Below are positions 16,410 through 24,001 of a stretch of DNA of 64,000 nucleotides, one piece after another (within the stretch, counting starts at the first letter, position 1; every line of letters starts with the position of its first letter). This DNA is from Haematospirillum jordaniae. GTDB lineage: Bacteria > Pseudomonadota > Alphaproteobacteria > Rhodospirillales > Rhodospirillaceae. The position numbers and the translations under genes were made by a program. The stretch lies in contig NZ_CP014525.1 in NCBI RefSeq assembly GCF_001611975.1, forward strand, positions 1,790,001 to 1,854,000, read 5' to 3'. The notes below the pieces were generated by a model. That model saw nothing but the letters and a program-made list of their open reading frames with translations, was not told where the DNA came from and made no database searches.

Positions 16410-17402
16410 ATGGGCGTTTCAGAGACATGCCGTGCTGTTATATTCGGATGTTCAGGGTTAATTCTAACTCCTGAGGAGGAAGAATTCTTTGCCTCTGTCA
16501 ATCCTGTCGGTTTTATCCTGTTTGCCCGCAATATTGAGGATCCAAGCCAAGTACGCGCACTAACAGGCGCCCTTCGCCGCTGTGTTGGTCGTCCGGATGC
16601 ACCGGTCCTGATTGATCAGGAGGGAGGGAGAGTGCAGCGTATGGGGCCTCCACACTGGCCCGCTTATCCGACAATGCGGACATTTGGTGATGCATGGCAA
16701 TCTGATCCTGCCGAGGCAGAAAGAATGTTGCAGGACTCAATTACACGCATGTCACGCGATCTTGTTGATGTTGGCATCAACGTAAATTGTGCCCCTGTTC
16801 TGGATATACCCCAACCTGATGCGTCAGATGTGATTGGTTTGCGTGCCTTCAGCACAGAACGCGATGTTGTGGCTCGCTTTGCTTCAGTTGCCGTCGATGC
16901 TTTTCTCAGAAACGGAATTGTACCCGTCGTCAAACATATTCCTGGTCACGGCCGCGCCCGGGTTGATTCCCATTTTGATCTCCCGGTTGTTGATGCTGAT
17001 CTGAACACACTTGAATCTTTTGATTTTGTTCCTTTCCGGGCTGTGGCAGATGCCCCGGTCGGGATGGTGGCGCATATTGTCTATACCGCTATTGACCCCG
17101 AGAACCCGGCGACTCTTTCCGGGAAATCTTTTGCGACCATAAGAGAGCGCATTGGATTTAAAGGCGTCCTTCTGTCGGATGATATTTCCATGCATGCCCT
17201 GAGTGGTTCGTATGAGAACCGGGCTCATCGCTCTTTGAATGCAGGGTGTGATACCATTCTGCACTGCAATGGTGATATGGAAGAGATGCGTGCTGTCGTT
17301 AAGGGAACGTCTTTGCTACGTCCCGAGAGCTTATTGCGTTGGCAGGCGGCACTTTCTGCCCCGATCAGATCCAGCGTTACGCCTATCGTCACTGAAATAT
17401 AG
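16410..17402 (+). CDS. nagZ: Beta-N-acetylhexosaminidase (peptidoglycan recycling)
   Basis: A 330-residue GH3 TIM-barrel enzyme that removes GlcNAc from GlcNAc-anhydroMurNAc-peptides in the cytoplasm. Signatures are LIDQEGGRVQRM, the catalytic loop KHIPGHGRARVDSHFDLP from residue 175 with its acid/base His, and the nucleophile Asp in LLSDDISMHAL. ATG 16410 is preferred over the frame start at 16353 because it begins 6 bases after the SPOR stop and has AGGAAA upstream. The N-terminal Cys-containing CRAVIFGCSG fits the family. It is followed after 8 bases by the site-2 protease. Confidence 0.94.
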   Translation: MGVSETCRAVIFGCSGLILTPEEEEFFASVNPVGFILFARNIEDPSQVRALTGALRRCVGRPDAPVLIDQEGGRVQRMGPPHWPAYPTMRTFGDAWQSDPAEAERMLQDSITRMSRDLVDVGINVNCAPVLDIPQPDASDVIGLRAFSTERDVVARFASVAVDAFLRNGIVPVVKHIPGHGRARVDSHFDLPVVDADLNTLESFDFVPFRAVADAPVGMVAHIVYTAIDPENPATLSGKSFATIRERIGFKGVLLSDDISMHALSGSYENRAHRSLNAGCDTILHCNGDMEEMRAVVKGTSLLRPESLLRWQAALSAPIRSSVTPIVTEI

Positions 17403-17410
17403 AAGAATAT

Positions 17411-18082
17411 ATGTTTTCCTTGATTGCCGATATCCTTCACGCGGCATCAGTATGGGGTATTCCCGTTCTGTCCGCTGTTGTTCTTCATGAACTTGCCCAT
17501 GGTTTGGTGGCCGATGTCCTTGGTGACCGCACAGCCCGTTTGGCAGGGCGGCTGACCCTGAACCCTGTCAAGCACATTGATCCTGTTGGAACAGTTATTC
17601 TGCCCGGGCTTTTGCTTGCTTTATCATCTCCATTCCTGTTCGGCTGGGCGCGCCCTGTGCCTGTTAATGGCAGTAACTTTTCCCGCCCACGGCAAGGTAT
17701 GGCTTTGGTTGCCCTTGCCGGACCTGCCATGAATGTGGCCTTGGCTTTTGTATCGTTTATGGTGCTGTGGTTGATTGATGATTCAGGGTGGTGGCCTTCG
17801 ATGCTCTGGAATTCTTTCTACTTTAATATTGTGCTGGCTGTTTTCAACATGATCCCCCTCCTGCCTCTGGATGGGGGAAGGGTCCTTGCTGGCATTTTGC
17901 CCGAAGCTCTGGCAATACGATTCATGAAAATGGAACGAATTGGCTTTGGAGTCCTGATCGGACTCCTGATCATTCTTCCCTTAATTGGTCAGAAGATTGG
18001 CGTAGATCTGAACTTTCTTTCGTCTCTTGTCACGCGTGTCGTCCGTGCTGTTGCCGAGCTCTTTTTTATGATGGCCGGCTGA
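17411..18082 (+). CDS. Site-2 protease-family membrane metallopeptidase (M50)
   Basis: A 223-residue integral membrane protein with about five hydrophobic segments. The zinc site HELAH lies at about residues 26-30 in the first helix, and the second motif FNMIPLLPLDGGRVLAG supplies the Asp ligand at about 150. The short form has no PDZ or CBS domain, resembling the rhomboid-like FwdE/YwhC-type M50B group. Substrates are unknown. In many relatives nagZ is followed by such a gene or by scpA-scpB. Here scpAB are absent and the next gene is convergent, overlapping the 3' end by 17 bases. Confidence 0.88.
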   Translation: MFSLIADILHAASVWGIPVLSAVVLHELAHGLVADVLGDRTARLAGRLTLNPVKHIDPVGTVILPGLLLALSSPFLFGWARPVPVNGSNFSRPRQGMALVALAGPAMNVALAFVSFMVLWLIDDSGWWPSMLWNSFYFNIVLAVFNMIPLLPLDGGRVLAGILPEALAIRFMKMERIGFGVLIGLLIILPLIGQKIGVDLNFLSSLVTRVVRAVAELFFMMAG

Positions 18083-18767
18083 CAAGAAAGTGGTTGGGAT
18101 CTGCCTCTTTCTGGGCGGGCATAGTCATGGGCTCGGCAACAGATCCCTCTGAGGCAATATCAAGCATGCGGGCCAGAATTTCTGACTCCTGTGCTCCGGC
18201 AATGGCATAATCGTGATTGAATATGAAACAGGGAACTCCGGTAATATTCATTCGATGTGTTGCAGCATTTTCAGCCATGACGGTGGCAAGTGAAGTCTCA
18301 TCTTGCAAGCTGTGTAGCACATCATCGGATGCCAAACCGAACTGTGTAGCAAGCTCGTAAAGGATGTCATTATTTCCTATATCAAGGCCTTTCTCGAAAT
18401 AGGCCGAAAAGATCACTTCAAGAAAGTCACTGGCAACTCCATGTGATCCTGCCAGCATCATAAGTTGATGAGATGCTGTGGAGTTGGGGGCTGTTTCAAT
18501 AGAGGAGAAATTGAAATGGATACCTTCTCTTGCACCGGCCTCAACCTGTCCAGCCAAGATCCTGTTTGCGCGGGCCAAGCTCCCAAACTTGCGTTCTAGG
18601 TAAGCAGAACGCGGCATGCCTGTTCTTGCAATCTCTGGATTGAGAATAAAGGGACGCCAACGTACCCTGATGTCGGTTGCGGTACGGTTGGACAGCGCTT
18701 TCAAGAGACGACGGCTTCCTATGTAACACCATGGACATACCGTATCAAAAATAATCTCGACAATCAT
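18066..18767 (-). CDS. DsbA-family oxidoreductase (FrnE-like)
   Basis: A 233-residue thioredoxin-fold protein with the redox motif CPWC near the N-terminus (FDTVCPWCYIGSRRL) and the cis-Pro loop GVPCFIF. The helical insertion and C-terminal IAGAQESEIL fit the FrnE/HCCA-isomerase-like DsbA group. There is no signal peptide, so it is likely cytoplasmic, where such proteins act as thiol oxidoreductases or isomerases of uncertain substrate. ATG 18767 begins the domain without extra sequence. It is convergent with the site-2 protease. The gap to the regulator gene upstream on the same strand is 24 bases. Confidence 0.87.
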   Translation of the reverse strand: MIVEIIFDTVCPWCYIGSRRLLKALSNRTATDIRVRWRPFILNPEIARTGMPRSAYLERKFGSLARANRILAGQVEAGAREGIHFNFSSIETAPNSTASHQLMMLAGSHGVASDFLEVIFSAYFEKGLDIGNNDILYELATQFGLASDDVLHSLQDETSLATVMAENAATHRMNITGVPCFIFNHDYAIAGAQESEILARMLDIASEGSVAEPMTMPAQKEADPNHFLVSRPS

Positions 18768-18791
18768 ATTGGGGTTCCCATAGGCACCGGA

Positions 18792-20162
18792 TCAGCTCAT
18801 AGATCTTTCGTCAAAGACGGGGCGGGCGCGTTCCATTAATGATTGTACAGTATCGCCGCTTTGGACTTCAGAAGCCCCAACAAAAGGGGATACCGAGACA
18901 GGGCGAAACACGTCCTCAACCGCAAATTCCGTGTTGCCGATAACACCGGCTATACGTTGCATAACGACATCGGCTTCATCCAACGGCGTATCAGCCAATA
19001 TGACCGCAAAATTAACGGGTGTCAGGCGGGCAACCATATCCTCTGCCCTGACAAGAAGGGTGAGCCACTGCCCAATTTGCCGTAGCAAATCATGTTCGGC
19101 CTTTTCACCAAAATCATGTCGCATAGCATCCAAACCAGCAAAGGCAAACGTAACAAAGGAAAAACGGTGACTGCGATTGCGCAGACTGGATGCTGCAGCC
19201 TCTCTTATTCTCGATTCCAAGGACTGCATCAAGAAATTACGGCTGTATACTTCTGGCATGTTGTTGTCTGCATCACTGCCTGTCGTCAAAGTTTCTCCCA
19301 GACTGCGCCGTAATGCCCATCGCATGCGTTGTCGGCGAATCAAAACATGCAGCGAGAATCGTAAGTCTTGGATAACAGGAACACCATCAATAACCCGGCT
19401 AGCGCCCATGGAAAGAGGTGTTTGCGGATCAACAGGATGGGGCGTGCGGTTTATGAAAAGAACAGGCAGATTGAATAGCCTTACGTTTCTTCGCATTTGA
19501 AGGCATAGATCAAGCCAAGGCTGCACCGTGTCTGATGGTGCCATCACCATTGCATCAAGGAAGCGATCTTCAAGAATACGGGTGGCTGTTGCGAGGTCTT
19601 TGGCAACAAAGAGTTCAGCGTCTGGAAAGGCCGACAGGATTTTCTCACGCGTATCATCTGCCCCAGTCAAAAGGATAGAGGGTGCAGACACAGAAATATC
19701 CTCTGGCGCAAACAGGGAGGCATTGACCGCACGTTTGCCGATATGCTCCAGAACATGGATCCGATGTAGCAATTCCGCCCGCATGGTCGAGACGCGTATC
19801 ATAGGCCGAATATGCGACAGAATGAGTTCAGGGCTTGTTGGCCAATGAACAGCGTCGTCTATACCCGACTTCAGGAGCGCATCGACTTGCTCTGCAACGG
19901 GGACTGATGTCAGGTAGAAAATGGAAAGATGGACAAAAGAAGGGTCAGCCCGCACAGTTCGGACAATCTTTTCCGGATTCCCACCGCAAAACGCAGAATC
20001 AAGAACCAGAACGTCAGGCTGGAACTTCTTCATAACCCCGATAAGATCGGTAGGGGCCACCACGTGCTGGCAGTCGTAGCTGTCAGCCATGAGATGTCTC
20101 TCAAGGGACGCCGCATCTTGTGGGTCACGGACAGCAACTACTGCTGTGGCCAGATGGATCAT
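18792..20162 (-). CDS. PleD-like two-receiver protein with degenerate GGDEF domain
   Basis: A 456-residue protein in the order REC1 (about 5-125), REC2 (about 160-280), GGDEF-like (about 305-450), the architecture of PleD. REC1 keeps Asp55 (VLVLDSAFCG) and Thr85, but the usual Lys-Pro is replaced (VHWP). REC2 lacks an obvious phospho-acceptor (DAMVMAPSD). In the GGDEF-like domain the active-site GGEEF is replaced by TPVNF at 381-385, within RLTPVNFAVIL, and the metal-binding FDxDxFK region reads FAFAGLDAM at 339-347. Diguanylate cyclase activity is therefore unlikely. No RxxD inhibitory site is evident. A regulatory or scaffold role is inference. Confidence 0.82.
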   Translation of the reverse strand: MIHLATAVVAVRDPQDAASLERHLMADSYDCQHVVAPTDLIGVMKKFQPDVLVLDSAFCGGNPEKIVRTVRADPSFVHLSIFYLTSVPVAEQVDALLKSGIDDAVHWPTSPELILSHIRPMIRVSTMRAELLHRIHVLEHIGKRAVNASLFAPEDISVSAPSILLTGADDTREKILSAFPDAELFVAKDLATATRILEDRFLDAMVMAPSDTVQPWLDLCLQMRRNVRLFNLPVLFINRTPHPVDPQTPLSMGASRVIDGVPVIQDLRFSLHVLIRRQRMRWALRRSLGETLTTGSDADNNMPEVYSRNFLMQSLESRIREAAASSLRNRSHRFSFVTFAFAGLDAMRHDFGEKAEHDLLRQIGQWLTLLVRAEDMVARLTPVNFAVILADTPLDEADVVMQRIAGVIGNTEFAVEDVFRPVSVSPFVGASEVQSGDTVQSLMERARPVFDERSMS

Positions 20163-20272
20163 CTCCCATTGCCCCTGTCACACAATCATGCTGCCCAATC
20201 TGGCTAGCTTTCCCCCTTCACAGTAAGGGCCTTATTTTTATTGGACAAGCAGACAGTGCATCTCGTGTCCGT

Positions 20273-21553
20273 TCAGACCCGCGAGAATACCGCCACTAAT
20301 TCAACGTGCATGCTGCGATGGAACTGATTAACGGGGGTTATTTTCTCAATGACAAACCCAGCATCAGTCAGCGTGCGAGCATCTCTGGCACATGTGAAGG
20401 GGTTGCAGGATACCATGACAATCTTTTTCGGCCCTTTCTTTGGCGCACATTGCGCTATCTGTAGAACCTGTGCGGCACCTCCGGCGCGAGGGGGATCGAG
20501 AACAATAGCCTCATAGTTTTCCAGTTCGCTTGGCAGAAGGGGATTACGGAACAAATCTCTGACAAGAGCTTTGACCATACCTGTTGCTGCCAAATATTCC
20601 ACGGATTTCTGATCCGAGTCGATAGCTGTAACAGGGCGGCAGAGGCTGGCCGCAAGAGGAAGAGAAAATGTTCCCAAGCCACAAAAAAGATCCAATAAGG
20701 GGCCACTTAGCGCCTTTAACTCTTTCAGCACCAGATCAATCAATACTTCTTGCCCCTCACGACTTGGCTGCAGGAATGCCCCCGGCGGCAAGCGAACAGG
20801 GTGTTCACCCATATAGACAATGGGTTCACGTTGCACGGCTACCGGTTCGATAACGGTTCCGATTCTCAGGGACAAACGCGCCCAGTCATGTTTATGGACC
20901 AAGGCGGCAAGAACTTCCAAGGCTTGAAGGTCAGGTCTGCCAACCCAGTCCAGCACAACATCAATACCGGAATCGCTGTCACAGATAGAAACAGACCCTT
21001 TACCAGACGGGACCAAATCTTTTATGGCTTCACGTAATACAGCCGAGGCCTCAGATATTGCCTTAGTTAACAGCATGCATGTGTGTGTTGTAACAATGTG
21101 GTGGGTTCTGCGAGCATTATACCCCATCACAAAGTGCGATTTTGCTTTCTTCCAAGATAACGTTGTTCTACGCCGTGTTCCGTATGGAACAGATATAACA
21201 GGATCTACTACGCTCTTGGTGATACCGGATTTAGCCAGTGCTTCAGCAACCAGGTCCTGTTTCCAGGTTCGCTCGGCAGTTTCCGAGGCGTGCTGCAAGC
21301 AGCATCCACCGCACGAAGATGCAACAGGGCAGGGAGGTTGAATGCGCTCCGGAGAAGGATCTAAGATACTGTGAATATATCCTCGCTCACCCTCGACTCG
21401 AGCTAGCACCCTTTCATCTGGTAAGGCACCGTCAATAAAGATGTTCTTGCCATTATAGTGTGCAACACCGTCTCCATGCCGTCCAAGGTGCTTAACAAGA
21501 AACTCCGGCAAGAGCTCTGAGGAAACGGGTGACTGTTTTCTGATTGCGGGCAT
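20273..21553 (-). CDS. RumA/RlmD-type RNA (uracil-C5) methyltransferase
   Basis: A 426-residue SAM-dependent enzyme. It has an N-terminal TRAM-like domain (about 15-65), then a Fe-S cluster motif C-x5-C-x2-C (CPVASSCGGC) with a fourth Cys in HTCMLL. The Rossmann segment LLDLFCGLGTFSLPLA follows, then LDPPRAGG, and the catalytic Cys in VSCNPFTCARD. This matches 23S rRNA m5U1939 methyltransferases, but exact target position within the TrmA/RlmC/RlmD family cannot be fixed from sequence alone. ATG 21553 has no strong Shine-Dalgarno. A large inverted repeat lies in its upstream region. Confidence 0.9.
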   Translation of the reverse strand: MPAIRKQSPVSSELLPEFLVKHLGRHGDGVAHYNGKNIFIDGALPDERVLARVEGERGYIHSILDPSPERIQPPCPVASSCGGCCLQHASETAERTWKQDLVAEALAKSGITKSVVDPVISVPYGTRRRTTLSWKKAKSHFVMGYNARRTHHIVTTHTCMLLTKAISEASAVLREAIKDLVPSGKGSVSICDSDSGIDVVLDWVGRPDLQALEVLAALVHKHDWARLSLRIGTVIEPVAVQREPIVYMGEHPVRLPPGAFLQPSREGQEVLIDLVLKELKALSGPLLDLFCGLGTFSLPLAASLCRPVTAIDSDQKSVEYLAATGMVKALVRDLFRNPLLPSELENYEAIVLDPPRAGGAAQVLQIAQCAPKKGPKKIVMVSCNPFTCARDARTLTDAGFVIEKITPVNQFHRSMHVELVAVFSRV

Positions 21554-21607
21554 TGTAAATGTCTATACATAAAGAGTGGGAAAGTTGTGATTTTGGCGCA
21601 AGCACGA

Positions 21608-21664
21608 TTGTCGCATAATGCAAATTATGAATACTTTATTAGCATATGAAACATTATGCGACAA
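21608..21664. repeat. 13-bp perfect inverted repeat with AT-rich spacer
   Basis: TTGTCGCATAATG (21608-21620) is the exact reverse complement of CATTATGCGACAA (21652-21664). The 31-base AT-rich spacer also holds ATTATG, which pairs with the inner CATAAT of the left arm. It lies between the RNA methyltransferase start (21553) and the end of the lipoprotein gene (21681), both on the minus strand. No T-run follows on either strand, so a simple intrinsic terminator is not indicated. Confidence 0.7.
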
Positions 21665-21680
21665 AAAGACTAGACGCTTT

Positions 21681-22349
21681 TCACGGCTTTTTAGTTGGTG
21701 CCATGAACTGAATTTGCATTGATGGCGCTGGTTGATTGGGTCCGTTTACACTCCAGTCATATACACTCCAGTCACGAAAGCTCCCATCATCAAAGCCATG
21801 CGATATTTGCTGCGCATTGTGTTTAATAACGGCAGAATTTGTAATAACACGAATTTTTCCGCTTGGTCTTAAGCCTAAAGCTTCTAGCTGTTCTTTTGCC
21901 CCGGGCTTTGCCGTTGGGGCCGATGCGACATACAAAATACCGCTGGTACGAACTTCAAGGCGAACAATGTCGGCACCTCTCCTTGGGAAGCTGATCTGAG
22001 ATGTACCGCTCAAGTGCCCTATCTTTTCATAGACGACCCTGAAACGCCCTAGTCCCACAGAAGTTATTTCCGAGAACCCGCTATCACGACCCAGATCTTC
22101 CTTAATGGCAAGCTCTTTGGCCGCTATATCTTCTGGCTTCAGCTTGGCCTCTTTCATCTCCTTGAAGAGAGGCGCCCATATAAGGAGGCCACGATAGATT
22201 ATTCCGTAATCACCATTCTTCCCGACACGAATTTCCATAAGGAAGTCATCTGGGACATAACAGCTTGATACAAGAGGAAAAGCAAGAAGAGCCGCCCATA
22301 CAGGTGGACGGATAAAACGCAACATTGCACTGAAGAAAAATCTAATCAT
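21681..22349 (-). CDS. Putative lipoprotein of unknown function
   Basis: A 222-residue protein beginning with a basic, hydrophobic signal (MIRFFFSAMLRFIRPPVWAALLAFPL) that ends in VSSC, a fair lipobox with Cys at residue 30. Attachment to a membrane is likely. The mature part has a helical, charged stretch (about 55-90) and beta-type segments. I do not recognise a named domain. Near the C-terminus WSVYDWSVNG reflects a short direct DNA repeat, TACACTCCAGTCA present twice (about 21749 and 21762). It follows mazG by 10 bases and is probably co-transcribed with it. No functional link is evident. Confidence 0.7.
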   Translation of the reverse strand: MIRFFFSAMLRFIRPPVWAALLAFPLVSSCYVPDDFLMEIRVGKNGDYGIIYRGLLIWAPLFKEMKEAKLKPEDIAAKELAIKEDLGRDSGFSEITSVGLGRFRVVYEKIGHLSGTSQISFPRRGADIVRLEVRTSGILYVASAPTAKPGAKEQLEALGLRPSGKIRVITNSAVIKHNAQQISHGFDDGSFRDWSVYDWSVNGPNQPAPSMQIQFMAPTKKP

Positions 22350-22359
22350 TGCAAGGTGC

Positions 22360-23199
22360 CTACTTTTCCTGATTTTTCACCTGCATCCAGAATTCTTCCA
22401 TCACCTCAAGCTCTGAATTTTCCGGCGTTTTTCCTGCATTACGAAGTAAAGACTCCATCAGCCTGAAACGCCTGTCAAATTTTGCATTAGCCTGACGCAA
22501 GGCTGTTTCTGGATCAACATTGACCTTACGGGCCAAATTAATAACAGAAAAGAGTAAATCGCCTATTTCATCAGATAAACGACAATGGATCACGGGGGAT
22601 GAATCAAGTTCATCCCTCACTTCTCCGAGTTCTTCCATAACCTTATCAAGCACATTGTTAATATCGGTCCAGTCAAAACCCACCCGTGCTGCCCTGCCCT
22701 GCAGCTTGAGGGCTCTGGTAACAGCAGGCAGCGCTCGAGAAATACCGTCCAGCGCACTGTCTTCCACCCTATCAGTCTGCACGCGTTTGCGCTCTTTTTC
22801 TTTTATATCTTCCCACAAGCCCATCTGCTCAGCTGCTGAAGAAACACGACTACCTGACGAGAAAACATGAGGATGGCGTCTCAACATCTTGTCAGCACAC
22901 CCTGCGGCAACATCATCGAAGCAGAAGATTTTATTCTCTGTGGCAATTTGGCTGTAAAATACAATCTGAAGAAGAAGGTCGCCTAGCTCATCGCGTAGAG
23001 ATGATGCGTCCTTGCGCTCTACGGCATCAACAACTTCATAGGCCTCTTCCAGAGTATAGCGTGTCAGGGACTCCCAGCTCTGTTCCAGATCCCATGGACA
23101 CCCCTGCTCCGGGTCTCTCAGGCGCTGCATGATGGCAAGAAGCCTGTCAATAGGTGCAAGATCATCCTTCACAGAGCCTTTGGAAGCAGTTTTTGACAT
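22360..23199 (-). CDS. mazG: Nucleoside triphosphate pyrophosphohydrolase MazG
   Basis: A 279-residue all-alpha NTP pyrophosphohydrolase with two MazG repeats, as in E. coli MazG. The N-terminal repeat has CPWDLEQSWESLTRYTLEEAYEVVDA and DELGDLLLQIVFYSQ, supplying the EExxE and ExxD metal ligands. The second repeat has LGEVRDELDS and DEIGDLLFSVINLARK. It removes non-canonical or excess NTPs. ATG 23199 precedes MSKTASKGSVKDDLAPIDRLLAIMQRLRDP, the usual opening. The upstream 141 bases separate it from a divergent DUF4170 gene. Confidence 0.95.
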   Translation of the reverse strand: MSKTASKGSVKDDLAPIDRLLAIMQRLRDPEQGCPWDLEQSWESLTRYTLEEAYEVVDAVERKDASSLRDELGDLLLQIVFYSQIATENKIFCFDDVAAGCADKMLRRHPHVFSSGSRVSSAAEQMGLWEDIKEKERKRVQTDRVEDSALDGISRALPAVTRALKLQGRAARVGFDWTDINNVLDKVMEELGEVRDELDSSPVIHCRLSDEIGDLLFSVINLARKVNVDPETALRQANAKFDRRFRLMESLLRNAGKTPENSELEVMEEFWMQVKNQEK

Positions 23200-23340
23200 T
23201 CAAGACTCCAAATACGACAAGGCCAACTGTGTGATATCAGAAACAAACATCCCATGACACCTGTCGAGGAGTTCACTTCCTTATAACAGAGGCGTATAAC
23301 AGGGCACGGGATCTGCACTTTTAGCAAAAGACGGAAAGCT

Positions 23341-23736
23341 ATGTCCGAAAAAAGATTTTATGTCATCGGGGGAGAATATTCCGATAGCGCGTTCTCAACA
23401 ATCGCTACAGGTAAAAGCTTGGAAAAATATGGGCCATACACCGAGGTTGAGGCTCATGCTTTCTGGCGCGATATAACGGGGCGTACGGTTGACAATGCCA
23501 TGGTGCGCTATGTGGTGGAGGAAAATCACTCCCAGTTAGATGATAAGAGCTACTACGTAGTTGGGGGCGAATATGCTGATACAACGTTTGCAACGATAGC
23601 ATCAGGACATTCCCTCGAGGTATATGGTCCTTTTACACAGCAACAGGCACAAGACTTTTGGCGAACAATTACAAGCCAGACCATCGACAGCTGCCTACAC
23701 AGGTACGATATTTCTCACGAGGACCCTCGCCGTTAG
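23341..23736 (+). CDS. Tandem DUF4170 protein of unknown function
   Basis: A 131-residue soluble protein built from two copies of one module, residues about 5-60 and 69-124. Both carry YVxGGEYxDxxFxTIAxG, SLExYGPxT and FWRxITxxTxD, with roughly half of the positions identical between copies. The module resembles the alphaproteobacterial DUF4170 family, usually a single small domain. No signal peptide, membrane segment or catalytic motif is seen. GGAAAG lies just before ATG 23341. A terminator hairpin follows within 70 bases, so it is probably a single-gene transcript. The function is unknown. Confidence 0.78.
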   Translation: MSEKRFYVIGGEYSDSAFSTIATGKSLEKYGPYTEVEAHAFWRDITGRTVDNAMVRYVVEENHSQLDDKSYYVVGGEYADTTFATIASGHSLEVYGPFTQQQAQDFWRTITSQTIDSCLHRYDISHEDPRR

Positions 23737-23764
23737 ATCTGCATGCAGTTATTTCTCCCAACAT

Positions 23765-23806
23765 AAAAAAATCCAGCTCCTGCATTTCTGAGGGGCTGGA
23801 TTTTTT
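23765..23806. terminator. Bidirectional intrinsic terminator between DUF4170 gene and tRNA-Lys
   Basis: AAAAAATCCAGCTCC and GGGGCTGGATTTTTT are nearly perfectly inverted around a short loop (TGCATTTCTGA). A-rich and T-rich flanks give a U-run on either strand. It sits between the + strand DUF4170 gene and the minus strand tRNA-Lys and can end both. Confidence 0.85.
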
Positions 23807-23810
23807 ATTT

Positions 23811-23886
23811 TGGTGTGCCCGGAAGGATTCGAACCTTCGGCCATTCGATTAAAAGTCGAATGCTCTACCGACTGAGCTACGGGCAC
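23811..23886 (-). tRNA. tRNA-Lys (anticodon TTT), CCA encoded
   Basis: On the minus strand the molecule begins GTGCCCGTAGCTCAG at 23886. Acceptor GTGCCCG pairs with CGGGCAC, the D-arm is AGCTC/GAGC, the anticodon stem ATTCGA/TCGAAT holds loop CTTTTAA (anticodon TTT), and the T-arm carries GGTTCGAATCC. Discriminator A (23814) is followed by an encoded CCA (23813-23811), giving 76 bases. A clear promoter lies upstream and a hairpin terminator downstream. Confidence 0.97.
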
Positions 23887-23928
23887 CTAAGGTGTTGTTT
23901 TTTCACCGTCACAAGTGACGAGGCCCGC

Positions 23929-23957
23929 AACATATTCGTATGCCACTGTGTGGTCAA
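23929..23957 (-). promoter_or_regulatory. Promoter for tRNA-Lys
   Basis: On the minus strand TTGACC (23957-23952) and TATGTT (23934-23929) are separated by exactly 17 bases, followed by the G+C-rich GCGGGCC expected at the start of stable RNA transcripts. This places the transcript start near 23921, about 35 bases before the tRNA. Confidence 0.7.
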
Positions 23958-24001
23958 CACCTAAAATGAAGAAATTGGGTGTTTTTTGTAGAAAATCGAT
24001 T

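Noticed and set aside
20200..20245. Hairpin CCCTT/AAGGG with T-rich flank between the RNA methyltransferase and the PleD-like gene
   Set aside because: Only five pairs and oriented for the + strand, where no gene ends; not strong enough to call.
23895..23930. CGTCAC/GTGACG hairpin between tRNA-Lys and its promoter as a terminator
   Set aside because: No T-run follows on either strand in the right position; it lies in the tRNA leader region.
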